Shown: positions 1 through 6,698, counted from the stretch's first letter. The stretch is DNA of 10,679 bases from UBA5794 sp964196275 (GCA_964196275.1 CAXMSN010000133.1:1-10679), one strand, 5' to 3'. Program-made: numbers and translations. The notes: a model not told the origin generated them from the letters alone.

Positions 1-986
1 TCAGGGACACGATCACCCTGATCCGCAACGTCTACGTAACCGATGACCCCGACGCCGATTACGGGCGAGCGACAGCGGAGCTTCACAACGCAGCCGCAAA
101 GCTGACCGAACCTCCGGCAGCGCGAACCACGGAACGCCCCGCCTTCGACGGACTCCCGCGTGCCAAGGCCAATATGACGCAAGCGGCGTTTGAAGATGCC
201 GTGACGAAAGCGGTCGAGTACATCATCGCTGGCGACGCGTTCCAGATCGTTCCCTCGATCAGGTTCGAAGCAGACTTCTCCGGCGACGCGTTCTCCGTGT
301 ACAGAGCGCTTCGCCTTGTGAACCCCTCGCCATTCATGTTCCTGGTCCGGACGGGCGATGTATCGGTCGTCGGCTCATCGCCCGAGCTCATGTCGCGCGT
401 CCGCGATGGCGTCGCGTATTCGCGACCGATCGCGGGGACCCGCCCGAGGGGGAAGACCGAGGTGGAGGACATCGAACTGGAGAGGGAACTGCTCGCGGAT
501 CCGAAGGAGCGGGCCGAACACGTCATGCTCATCGATCTGGCGCGGAACGACCTAGGTCGCGTCTGCAAGTTCGGGACCGTGACGATCGACGACTTGATGG
601 TCGTCGAGCGGTACTCACATGTCATGCACATCGTTTCTGGCGTTTCAGGTGAGATCGAAGACGGCGTCGGCCCGATCGATGTGCTGAGGGCTACGTTCCC
701 CCACGGCACAGTCTCTGGCGCACCGAAGGTCAGGGCAATGGAGATCATCGACGAACTAGAACCCACAGCCCGCGGTCCGTATGCAGGAGCTGTTGGCTAC
801 ATCGACTTCTCAGGAACGCTTGACACTGCGATAGCGCTCCGGACGTGCGTGATCAAGGGCACGAAGGCATGGGTGCAGGCCGGGGCGGGCGTCGTTGTTG
901 ATTCGGATCCCGGATACGAGTACCGAGAGTGTGTAGCAAAGGCCCACGCGGTCCTGACTGCGATTGATGCTGCGGATCGGCTCTAG
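1..986 (+). CDS. trpE: Anthranilate synthase component I (TrpE), 3' part; N-terminus outside the window
   Basis: This is the large subunit of anthranilate synthase, which with the TrpG glutaminase (not in this window) converts chorismate to anthranilate, the first committed step of tryptophan synthesis. The frame is open from base 3, so the gene is truncated by the window edge; the ATG at 174 is internal, because conserved-looking protein continues upstream of it. About 327 residues of the chorismate-binding domain are visible. Diagnostic motifs in order are PIAGTRPRG, ERAEHVMLIDLARNDLGRV, HVMHIVSGVSG, FPHGTVSGAPKVRAMEII, GPYAGAVGY and AGAGVVVDSDPGYEY. The Ala in PIAGT fits anthranilate synthase, whereas the related aminodeoxychorismate synthase PabB usually has Lys there. 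The feedback-binding N-terminal part cannot be judged. The stop is at 984-986, and a response regulator follows after 77 nt instead of the next trp gene. Confidence 0.95.
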   Translation, partial: RDTITLIRNVYVTDDPDADYGRATAELHNAAAKLTEPPAARTTERPAFDGLPRAKANMTQAAFEDAVTKAVEYIIAGDAFQIVPSIRFEADFSGDAFSVYRALRLVNPSPFMFLVRTGDVSVVGSSPELMSRVRDGVAYSRPIAGTRPRGKTEVEDIELERELLADPKERAEHVMLIDLARNDLGRVCKFGTVTIDDLMVVERYSHVMHIVSGVSGEIEDGVGPIDVLRATFPHGTVSGAPKVRAMEIIDELEPTARGPYAGAVGYIDFSGTLDTAIALRTCVIKGTKAWVQAGAGVVVDSDPGYEYRECVAKAHAVLTAIDAADRL

Positions 987-1000
987 CGCGGTCCTCATCA

Positions 1001-1018
1001 TCTCTTCATAGTTCTCTT
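1001..1018 (+). promoter_or_regulatory. Possible response-regulator direct-repeat site upstream of the two-component genes
   Basis: The hexamer TCTCTT occurs twice, at 1001-1006 and 1013-1018, on the same face of the helix with a 12-nt period. It ends 12 nt before a candidate -10 box at 1031. OmpR/PhoB-family dimers bind direct repeats spaced about one helical turn (usually 10-11 bp) near the -35 region of target promoters, so this could be an autoregulatory site for the regulator encoded just downstream. The repeat is short and its period slightly long, so the call is tentative. Confidence 0.3.
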
Positions 1019-1030
1019 ACATCGGTGCTC

Positions 1031-1036
1031 TACGCT
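1031..1036 (+). promoter_or_regulatory. Candidate -10 box (TACGCT) for the response regulator
   Basis: TACGCT is identical to the -10 box proposed for polA in this window. Transcription would begin near 1043, giving a leader of about 20 nt that contains the AGGAGG ribosome-binding site. No clear -35 hexamer is seen; a weak -35 would suit a promoter needing an activator at the repeats 1001-1018. It could instead be chance, with the genes read through from trpE. Confidence 0.35.
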
Positions 1037-1063
1037 CCCGACATCAACGCACAGGAGGATGAT

Positions 1064-1735
1064 GTGTCGGGCGGATCCGTCCTACTCATAGAGGATCACG
1101 ATGAGATCGCTGAGTTGCTCCGCCTCTATGTAGAGCGTGAGGGGTTCACGCTCATCCACTCAGACACGGGTGAAGCTGGCCTCGAACGTCTCAACGAGCG
1201 CCATCCGCGCGCTGTTCTCCTTGATCTTGGGTTGCCGGGCATGGATGGTGTCGAGGTTTGCAGGGAGATCAGAAAGCGTTCCGATGTTCCGATTCTGATC
1301 TTGACGGCCAGGGACTCCGAAACGGACACGATCATCGGGTTGGAGGTGGGCGCCGACGATTACATCACCAAGCCATTCTCTCCCAAGGAAGTCGTTGCGC
1401 GACTTCACGCGGTGCTCCGAAGGGCCGAGGAGCCTCCGGTCCGTGCGTCTGTGCGAACGGTGAGTGGGTTCAGCGTCGACAGCGGACGTCGCGAGGTCGT
1501 CACACCCTCGGGGGAGACAGTCAGGCCGACCGCCAGGGAGTTCGATCTGCTCTGGTACCTATCGGAACATTCCGGGCTCGTGCTTTCACGGTCACAACTG
1601 CTTGATGCTGTTTGGGGCTACGACTATTTCGGTGAAACTCGAACAGTCGATGTTCATGTGAGGCAACTCCGCAAGAAGCTCGACGGGTTCCCGATCGAGA
1701 CCGTGTGGGGTGTCGGCTACAGGGTCGGCGGCTAG
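1064..1735 (+). CDS. OmpR/PhoB-family two-component response regulator
   Basis: This is a 223-aa DNA-binding response regulator, expected to be phosphorylated by the histidine kinase encoded next to it. The receiver domain (about residues 5-117) has the acidic pair E10/D11, the phosphoacceptor D54 in LLDLGLPGMDG, the switch residues T81 (LTAR) and Y100, and K103 in TKPF. The C-terminal winged helix (about 128-223) has TAREFDLLWYL, SRSQLLDAVWGYDY and the recognition-helix region RTVDVHVRQLRKKL, ending in a VGYRV wing. I chose the GTG at 1064 because a strong AGGAGG lies at 1053-1058, 5 nt upstream, and the protein then begins right before the first receiver strand. An in-frame GTG at 1025 would add 13 residues but has no visible ribosome-binding site. 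The target genes cannot be told from sequence; its place inside the trp cluster makes trp control possible but unproven. Confidence 0.95.
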   Translation: MSGGSVLLIEDHDEIAELLRLYVEREGFTLIHSDTGEAGLERLNERHPRAVLLDLGLPGMDGVEVCREIRKRSDVPILILTARDSETDTIIGLEVGADDYITKPFSPKEVVARLHAVLRRAEEPPVRASVRTVSGFSVDSGRREVVTPSGETVRPTAREFDLLWYLSEHSGLVLSRSQLLDAVWGYDYFGETRTVDVHVRQLRKKLDGFPIETVWGVGYRVGG

Positions 1736-1892
1736 TGCCCTGTCCAGCAACCTTCGCATCGTTCCGCCGGCCAGGAACACCGCTCGCGGTGTTCTCGTCC
1801 TCGACGCATTCCAGAATGCGCCTTCGTCCTGCGTCCTTGCGCCCAGCGCCCCTGACTCGGCATCGACCCCGCGAACGTCGCTGGACAGGGAA
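1736..1892. repeat. Palindromic (MITE-like) element with terminal inverted repeats and internal hairpins
   Basis: The gap between the response-regulator stop and the kinase start is almost exactly filled by a 157-bp segment whose ends are inverted copies of each other. Bases 1736-1758 match the reverse complement of 1870-1892 at 19 of 23 positions, including a perfect 11-bp core (CCCTGTCCAGC at 1738-1748, GCTGGACAGGG at 1880-1890). Inside are two perfect hairpins: GAACACCG/CGGTGTTC (1775-1782, 1787-1794, 4-nt loop) and CGCATTC/GAATGCG (1805-1811, 1814-1820). No transposase and no clear target-site duplication are seen. It could be a small non-autonomous mobile element, a dispersed intergenic palindrome, or an RNA structure between the two genes. 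One frame is open through it, which is probably chance. Confidence 0.6.
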
Positions 1893-1895
1893 CTG

Positions 1896-3293
1896 ATGCA
1901 ACGCAGGATCTTCCTGGCGACCGCCTTAGTAGTCGTCGTGACGCTGATGGTGGGGATCATGGCCGCGCTTGTCATCAGGAATCGTGTCGCGTCGTCTGCC
2001 GCTGATGAACTCGCTCGACAGGCAAGGGCGACGGCAGAAGTGATCGAGGAGCGCCTCACCGACGTGCAGTTCCGGCCAGGAGATCGTCCTGGAGCCGAGC
2101 TGAGTAGGTATCGATCGGTACTTCAGAGGAGCCTCCAGCGGGCGCAGAATCTCGGTGGCCACGACATCGTCGAGGCCGCGTTGACGGTGAGAGACCGGCA
2201 GATACCGATCAACGAGCCGCTGGTCCTGCTCCCCCATCTGCCAGCAGACGTCGCCGAGGGTGAGGTTGTGACAATCGATGTCGGCGGAGAGCCGATGCTC
2301 GTCGTTGTAGAGCGACTTGATGGAGCGGCTGGAACCCTGGAGGTTGCGATCGGTCGATCGCAACCGATCTTGCCGACCGGATTGATAACTGTCCCGCTCG
2401 CAGTTGCCCTTGCCGTGGGCGCCGCGCTCACGATCGCACTCGGCGTTTGGTTCGGGCGATCGCTATCTCGGAGGCTGCATGGTCTTGAAACAGCTGCTGT
2501 CTCCGTCGGACAGGGTGAGCTCGACACTCGCTCACCTGTCGAGGGGTCCGATGAGATCGCCGCGGTCGCGGTCGCCTTCAACTCGATGACCGAGCAGCTC
2601 CAGGATGTCCGGGTGCGAGAGCGCGAGTTCCTGATGTCTGTCAGCCACGACCTGAGGACACCCCTTACGACGATTCGTGGATACGCCGAGGCGCTTGATG
2701 GGGGACACATCCCGGAGTCCGATCTGCCACGCGTCGCTGCGATCCTCAGCACCCAGACAGACCAGCTATCCCGATTGATCGAGGATGTGATGCTCCTCGC
2801 CCGAATCGAGGCGCACGAGTACACGATCCGTCCAGAGCGCGTCGACGTAACGGCACTTGTTGAGGGGCTCTCCTCGGCACTCGAATCCAGGGCCGACGCA
2901 TCGTCGATCACGATTGAGACACGGTTCGAGTCGACCGGAGATCGTTTGGTCGACCCGGACCGTCTGACCCAGGTCTTATCGAACCTCGTCGAGAACGCGC
3001 TCCGCTACACGCCCGACGCAGGACGGATAGATATCGAAGTGGCTGCTACGTCAGACGCCGTGGACATCGCCATTCGAAATTCTGGCCCCGGAATCTCACG
3101 GGCTGACCTTCCCCGAGTGTTCGATCGCCTCTACGTTGCCGAGCGGTATCGAGCCCAGCGGCCAGCCGGTTCAGGGCTTGGCCTTGCGATCGTCGCCCAG
3201 ATCGTCGATGCGATGAGTGGCACGGTGTCGTGTACGAGCGATCCGTCCACGGGCACGACATTCACCATGAACCTCCCCACGCAGCGTCTGTGA
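1896..3293 (+). CDS. Membrane sensor histidine kinase (HAMP, HisKA, HATPase)
   Basis: This is a 465-aa sensor kinase, the likely partner of the regulator upstream. A first membrane segment covers residues 4-27, and an extracytoplasmic sensor of about 135 residues follows that I cannot assign to a known ligand fold. A second membrane segment lies at about 163-187, then a HAMP linker to about 237. The H-box is FLMSVSHDLRTPLTTIRGYA, with the phospho-accepting His at residue 251. The ATPase domain has the N-box (NLVENALRYTPDAG, N367), G1 (RNSGPGI) and G2 (GSGLGLAIV, from 425). In G1 the usual Asp of DxGxG is Asn (N395), a change also seen in some other kinases. I place the start at the ATG at 1896, where the membrane segment begins. 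The frame stays open upstream to 1710, but only through the palindromic element. A weak AGGGA at 1887-1891, made by the element's right end, would be the ribosome-binding site. Confidence 0.92.
   Translation: MQRRIFLATALVVVVTLMVGIMAALVIRNRVASSAADELARQARATAEVIEERLTDVQFRPGDRPGAELSRYRSVLQRSLQRAQNLGGHDIVEAALTVRDRQIPINEPLVLLPHLPADVAEGEVVTIDVGGEPMLVVVERLDGAAGTLEVAIGRSQPILPTGLITVPLAVALAVGAALTIALGVWFGRSLSRRLHGLETAAVSVGQGELDTRSPVEGSDEIAAVAVAFNSMTEQLQDVRVREREFLMSVSHDLRTPLTTIRGYAEALDGGHIPESDLPRVAAILSTQTDQLSRLIEDVMLLARIEAHEYTIRPERVDVTALVEGLSSALESRADASSITIETRFESTGDRLVDPDRLTQVLSNLVENALRYTPDAGRIDIEVAATSDAVDIAIRNSGPGISRADLPRVFDRLYVAERYRAQRPAGSGLGLAIVAQIVDAMSGTVSCTSDPSTGTTFTMNLPTQRL
2342..2365. repeat. Perfect 10-bp inverted repeat inside the kinase gene
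   Basis: GGTTGCGATC (2342-2351) and GATCGCAACC (2356-2365) are perfect reverse complements separated by GGTC. They lie within the codons just before the second membrane segment of the histidine kinase. In mRNA this would form a strong 10-bp stem with a 4-nt loop. It may be chance, an mRNA structure or a protein-binding palindrome; the encoded residues themselves look ordinary. Confidence 0.6.
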
Positions 3294-3300
3294 ACGTCGA

Positions 3301-3306
3301 TAGGCT
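3301..3306 (+). promoter_or_regulatory. Candidate -10 box (TAGGCT) for a leaderless trpC transcript
   Basis: TAGGCT lies exactly 6 nt upstream of the GTG start of trpC, the same spacing as for the 94-aa gene and polA in this window. Transcription would start at or next to the start codon, giving a leaderless mRNA, which is common in actinobacteria. The absence of a good Shine-Dalgarno sequence before trpC agrees with this. It implies that trpCFBA can be transcribed independently of trpE and the two-component genes. Confidence 0.5.
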
Positions 3307-3312
3307 GCACGT

Positions 3313-4080
3313 GTGCTCGACAAGATCCTTCAATCCGCTGACGAGCGGGCAGACACCGCAGATCGGCGGTTCGACTCGCTCGTCGCTGCCGCTGCGACAG
3401 CTGGGCCGCTCCGGTCGTTCGCGTCAGCGATCTCCGCTCCGGGACTGTCGGTGATCGCTGAGATCAAGCGCCGTTCTCCGTCTGCTGGTGATATCGACCG
3501 AGACCTCGACCCTGTCGGTGTGGCTATGCGATACGAGGAGGGTGGGGCCGATGCGATCTCTGTGTTGACAGAGCCGCACTTTTTCGGAGGATCCATCGAC
3601 GACATGACGGCGGTGCGACAAGCCGTTTCTGTGCCTGTACTGCGAAAGGACTTCACGAGATCTGCGTCACAGATCTGGGAAGCTCGCAGTGCGGGCGCGG
3701 ACGCTGTCTTGTTGATCGTTGCCACATTGTCTGAAACGAAGCTTCGTGAACTCGTGGCGGTTGCCAACGATGTGGGGATCGACGTCATCGTCGAAGCGCA
3801 TTCGGTCGCCGAAGTCACGGTCGCCACCGATTCGGGAGCTGGAATCATCGGCGTCAACAATCGAGATCTCAGAACGTTCGTCACCGATCTTTCAGTCGCC
3901 GAGGAGGCGGCAGCGTTCCTGCCAGACGACGTCGTCACGATCGGAGAATCAGGTGTGTCGGATATGGAGGGAGCCGAGAGAATGGCAGCGGCGGGGTACG
4001 ACGCGATCCTCGTTGGCGAGGCACTGGTGCGGTCCGACGATCCAGCCGCACTGGTCGCGGAGCTGAAAGGGGCGAGATGA
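3313..4080 (+). CDS. trpC: Indole-3-glycerol phosphate synthase (TrpC)
   Basis: This 255-aa cytoplasmic enzyme closes the ring of carboxyphenylaminodeoxyribulose phosphate to indole-3-glycerol phosphate, the substrate of TrpA. It is a full-length single-domain (beta/alpha)8 barrel. The family's active-site residues are all visible: E50 and K52 in IAEIKRRSPSAG, K112 in VPVLRKDF, E161 in VEAHSV, N182 in GVNNRDL, and E212/S213 in GESGVSD. The phosphate-binding end is AILVGEALV. The GTG at 3313 gives the usual short N-terminal helix (LDKILQSADER) and sits 6 nt after a candidate -10 box. The gene begins 19 nt after the histidine kinase stop, and its last codons overlap the trpF start by ATGA, so the two are likely translationally coupled. 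It is not fused to TrpF, unlike the enterobacterial protein. Confidence 0.97.
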   Translation: MLDKILQSADERADTADRRFDSLVAAAATAGPLRSFASAISAPGLSVIAEIKRRSPSAGDIDRDLDPVGVAMRYEEGGADAISVLTEPHFFGGSIDDMTAVRQAVSVPVLRKDFTRSASQIWEARSAGADAVLLIVATLSETKLRELVAVANDVGIDVIVEAHSVAEVTVATDSGAGIIGVNNRDLRTFVTDLSVAEEAAAFLPDDVVTIGESGVSDMEGAERMAAAGYDAILVGEALVRSDDPAALVAELKGAR

Positions 4081-4688
4081 CCTGGGTCAAAGTGTGTGGC
4101 ATAACGGACGAAACTGCTCTCGAAGCCGCCATTGAAGGCGGTGCCGATGCGGTCGGATTCGTGCTGTTTCCAGGATCACCTCGCTTCCTCGCCCTCGATC
4201 GTGCGGCTTCGCTGATGGACGGCGTCCCGATAGCGACGTTCATTGTGACCGTTGACCTGACGCCCGCTGAGGCGCTAGTCGCGGCCGAGTACACCGGTGC
4301 GCGCGGAATCCAGAACCATGGTCTTTATGCCACCGATGTCGCCGCCGAGGCTGTGGACGCTGGCTACCTCAGTCTGCACCCGGTCAGGGTCGGACTCGAG
4401 GGCCCTGAACTCGATGCAAGAGACATCCCCGACCAGAGCATGCCCCTGTATGACACCGCATCGGCGAACGATCACGGTGGAACAGGTGTCGTGTTCGATT
4501 GGAGTGTGCTTGCTGAGCCGGGGAGGCCGTTCGTCCTTGCGGGAGGGCTGGGACCCGACAACGTGGCAGAGGCGATTCAAACGGTCCGTCCGTTCGGCGT
4601 GGATGCCTCAAGCAGGCTGGAGACTGAACCAGGGATCAAGGACCCGAGTAGCATCCACGCCTTCATCGAACAGGCGAAGCTGGCATGA
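4077..4688 (+). CDS. trpF: Phosphoribosylanthranilate isomerase (TrpF)
   Basis: This 203-aa enzyme performs the Amadori rearrangement of phosphoribosylanthranilate to the TrpC substrate. It is a small (beta/alpha)8 barrel of normal length. Visible motifs are VKVCGIT with the catalytic Cys7, GADAVGFVLFPGSPR, GIQNHG, GVVFDW with D141 as the likely catalytic Asp, LAGGLGPDN, and a C-terminal phosphate-binding stretch DASSRLETEPGIKD, where the more usual form is SSGVE. It overlaps trpC by 4 nt (ATGA) upstream and trpB by 4 nt (ATGA) downstream, so it is an internal gene of a tight operon with no room for its own promoter. Streptomyces and mycobacteria lack a separate trpF and use the bifunctional PriA, so its presence separates this organism from those groups. 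Confidence 0.95.
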   Translation: MTWVKVCGITDETALEAAIEGGADAVGFVLFPGSPRFLALDRAASLMDGVPIATFIVTVDLTPAEALVAAEYTGARGIQNHGLYATDVAAEAVDAGYLSLHPVRVGLEGPELDARDIPDQSMPLYDTASANDHGGTGVVFDWSVLAEPGRPFVLAGGLGPDNVAEAIQTVRPFGVDASSRLETEPGIKDPSSIHAFIEQAKLA

Positions 4689-5869
4689 GACTCAACAAAC
4701 CAACGGAGAATGGCCGATTCGGTGACTTTGGCGGAACGTTCGCTCCTGAGACCCTGATGCCAGCTCTGCATCAACTGACGGACGCGTTCGTCGACGCGTG
4801 GTCCGATGAGGGTTTCCACGCGGACCTTGAGCATCTGCTGGCAACCTATGTCGGCCGTCCGACACCCGTCTACCACGCCGAAAGGATGTCGGAGCATCTC
4901 GGCCTGGACCTCTGGCTCAAACGAGAAGACCTTGCGCACACGGGGGCACACAAGATCAACAACACGGTTGCTCAAGGACTTCTCACGAAGCGCATGGGCA
5001 AGGAACGCGTGATCGCCGAAACGGGCGCCGGCCAACACGGCGTCGCTACGGCCACAGCGTGTGCTCTGCTCGGCCTCGATTGTGCCGTGTACATGGGGGA
5101 GAAGGACATCGAGCGGCAGGCGCTCAACGTGTACCGGATGCGACTCCTGGGTGCGGAAGTGATACCGGTCACATCGGGCGCCGGAACGCTCAAGGATGCG
5201 GTGTCGGCCGCGTTGCGGGACTGGGTCGCTTCGGTTGCCACTACGCACTACATCATCGGATCTGTCGTCGGCCCGCATCCGTTTCCATGGATGGTTCGTG
5301 AGTTCCAGAAAGTCATCGGCGAGGAGTTGAAGGCACAACTCGACGGTTCGGAGGACGCTCCGACGCCCGACGTCATCGTCGCACCCGTCGGAGGAGGCTC
5401 GAACGCGATGGGCGTGTTCTATCCCTACGTTGGGGAGCCCGATGTCGCACTCGTCGGCGTCGAGGCGGGTGGGCTCGGCATCGCGTCCGGCAAGCACGGT
5501 GCCTCACTCGGCCACGGATCGCCCGGCGTACTGCACGGCTCGATGACGTACATGCTCCAGGACGACTTCGGCCAGGTCCTTGAAGCGCACTCGATCAGCG
5601 CCGGTCTCGACTACCCGGGTGTCGGGCCGGAGCACGCTTACTTCAAGGACCAGGACCTAGTCGCCTACGAGAACGTTTCGGATGACGAAGCTGTCACCGC
5701 CTTCCATTTGCTCTGTCGGACCGAGGGCATCATCCCCGCACTTGAGTCGAGCCACGCGCTTGCGTGGATCGTGAGAGAGGCGGGTTCGCTGAAGGGGAAG
5801 ACGGTTGTGCTCAACCTCTCCGGGCGTGGGGACAAGGACGTGCAACAAGTGGCCGCGTTGTATGACTGA
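4685..5869 (+). CDS. trpB: Tryptophan synthase beta subunit (TrpB)
   Basis: This 394-aa pyridoxal-phosphate enzyme joins indole, channelled from TrpA, with serine to make tryptophan in the alpha2-beta2 complex. It is a full-length TrpB1-type protein. The N-terminus has GRFGDFGGTFAPETLMPAL. The PLP Schiff-base lysine is K90 in HTGAHKINNT, the catalytic glutamate is E112 in AETGAGQHG, and the phosphate of PLP is held by GGGSNAMG (236-243). SGRGDKDV lies near the C-terminus. The ATG at 4685 overlaps the trpF stop by ATGA and has no strong ribosome-binding site, which points to coupled translation. The 3' end overlaps trpA by 8 nt. Nothing looks degraded or missing. Confidence 0.98.
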   Translation: MRLNKPTENGRFGDFGGTFAPETLMPALHQLTDAFVDAWSDEGFHADLEHLLATYVGRPTPVYHAERMSEHLGLDLWLKREDLAHTGAHKINNTVAQGLLTKRMGKERVIAETGAGQHGVATATACALLGLDCAVYMGEKDIERQALNVYRMRLLGAEVIPVTSGAGTLKDAVSAALRDWVASVATTHYIIGSVVGPHPFPWMVREFQKVIGEELKAQLDGSEDAPTPDVIVAPVGGGSNAMGVFYPYVGEPDVALVGVEAGGLGIASGKHGASLGHGSPGVLHGSMTYMLQDDFGQVLEAHSISAGLDYPGVGPEHAYFKDQDLVAYENVSDDEAVTAFHLLCRTEGIIPALESSHALAWIVREAGSLKGKTVVLNLSGRGDKDVQQVAALYD

Positions 5870-6674
5870 CACCGGGCGCTCAGCGATCACCGAAATGTTC
5901 GAGGAGGCGAAGGCTCAAGATCGTGCAGCGTTACTGCCGTATCTCACGGCTGGAATCCCCTCGAGAGAATCGTCGGTCTCGATGTTCGTAGCGATGGCGG
6001 ATGCGGGGGCAGACGGCTTCGAGGTCGGCATTCCCTATGCCGACCCGCTGATGGATGGTCCAGTGATCATGCAGGCGGGGGAGCAAGCACTCAAGACCGG
6101 AATCACGGTTGACGTAGCGCTCGAGATCGTGGCCGAGATCGTTGAGGCGACACACAAGCCTGTCCTCGCGATGACGTACGTGAATCCGGTGCTGCGGGTC
6201 GGAGTCGGCGCATTCTTCGACAAGGCGAAGCGGGCCGGTGTCTCTGGCCTCATCATCGCGGATCTACCCGTTGATGAGGCCGCGCCGTTCCTTGCCGAGG
6301 CCGAGAGAACCGGGCTTGGCATGGTGCTCTTCGCAGCCCCAACCACGGACGAGCCGCGCCTAAGACTGGTCGAAGCGGGTAATCCCGTATTCGTTTATGG
6401 CATCGCCGAGGTGGGGATCACCGGCGAACGCTCGGAAGCATCGAAGAACACCGAATCGTTGGCCAAGAACGTGCGAGATGTAACCGATAGGCCACTGGTG
6501 TTCGGCGTCGGCATCTCCACACCAGCCCACGCGGCGCGAGCGGCCGCAGTCGGAGACGGCGTCATCGTTGGCACGGCAATCGTGCGAAGAGTGCTGGAGG
6601 CGAACTCGCCAGAGGATGCAGCGGAGAGCCTCTCTCAGGTAGTAACCGAGCTCTCAGCCGCTATGCAGCGCTGA
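5862..6674 (+). CDS. trpA: Tryptophan synthase alpha subunit (TrpA)
   Basis: This 270-aa subunit cleaves indole-3-glycerol phosphate to indole and glyceraldehyde-3-phosphate and passes indole to TrpB. It has the usual length and barrel motifs: LLPYLTAGIPS, GADGFEVGIPYADPLMDGP with the catalytic pair E54 and D65, and VFGVGISTPAHAARAAAVGDGVIVGTA-type phosphate binding near the end (in shorter form GVGIST and VIVGTAIV). The active-site loop region GIAEVGITGER is a variant of the usual GVTG form. The ATG at 5862 is chosen because it gives the standard N-terminal length and overlaps the trpB stop by 8 nt; an in-frame ATG at 5895 would cut into the first helix. It is the last gene of the trp operon; downstream is a small palindromic repeat and a convergent tRNA gene. 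Confidence 0.97.
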   Translation: MTDTGRSAITEMFEEAKAQDRAALLPYLTAGIPSRESSVSMFVAMADAGADGFEVGIPYADPLMDGPVIMQAGEQALKTGITVDVALEIVAEIVEATHKPVLAMTYVNPVLRVGVGAFFDKAKRAGVSGLIIADLPVDEAAPFLAEAERTGLGMVLFAAPTTDEPRLRLVEAGNPVFVYGIAEVGITGERSEASKNTESLAKNVRDVTDRPLVFGVGISTPAHAARAAAVGDGVIVGTAIVRRVLEANSPEDAAESLSQVVTELSAAMQR

Positions 6675-6677
6675 GCG

Positions 6678-6698
6678 GTAGTACGTACTACGTACTAC
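6678..6698. repeat. 7-nt palindromic repeat between trpA and tRNA-Leu
   Basis: Three 7-nt units follow each other directly: GTAGTAC (6678-6684), then GTACTAC twice (6685-6691, 6692-6698). The first unit is the reverse complement of the other two, so the first two units form a perfect 14-bp palindrome, or the first and third form a 7-bp stem with a 7-nt loop. The site starts 4 nt after the trpA stop and lies beyond the 3' end of the convergent tRNA. It may help end transcription from both sides, but no T-run follows on either strand. Confidence 0.55.

Noticed and set aside
174..986. trpE starting at the ATG at 174
   Set aside because: The same frame is open to the window edge and encodes a conserved-looking TrpE sequence upstream, so the ATG is internal.
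1710..1895. Upstream extension of the histidine kinase frame by 62 residues
   Set aside because: It runs through the palindromic element, encodes a low-complexity stretch unlike a kinase N-terminus, and the membrane segment starts right after the ATG at 1896.
2123..2911. 262-aa Ser/Arg-rich open frame on the - strand opposite the kinase
   Set aside because: The composition is typical of an antisense shadow, and the kinase motifs on the + strand are unambiguous.
3294..3312. Intrinsic terminator or trp attenuator between the kinase and trpC
   Set aside because: The gap is only 19 nt, with no hairpin, T-run or Trp-rich leader peptide.
4577..5497. 306-aa open frame on the - strand opposite trpB
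   Set aside because: It is a shadow of trpB in GC-rich DNA: it has no recognisable domain, and the + strand gene is complete and well conserved.
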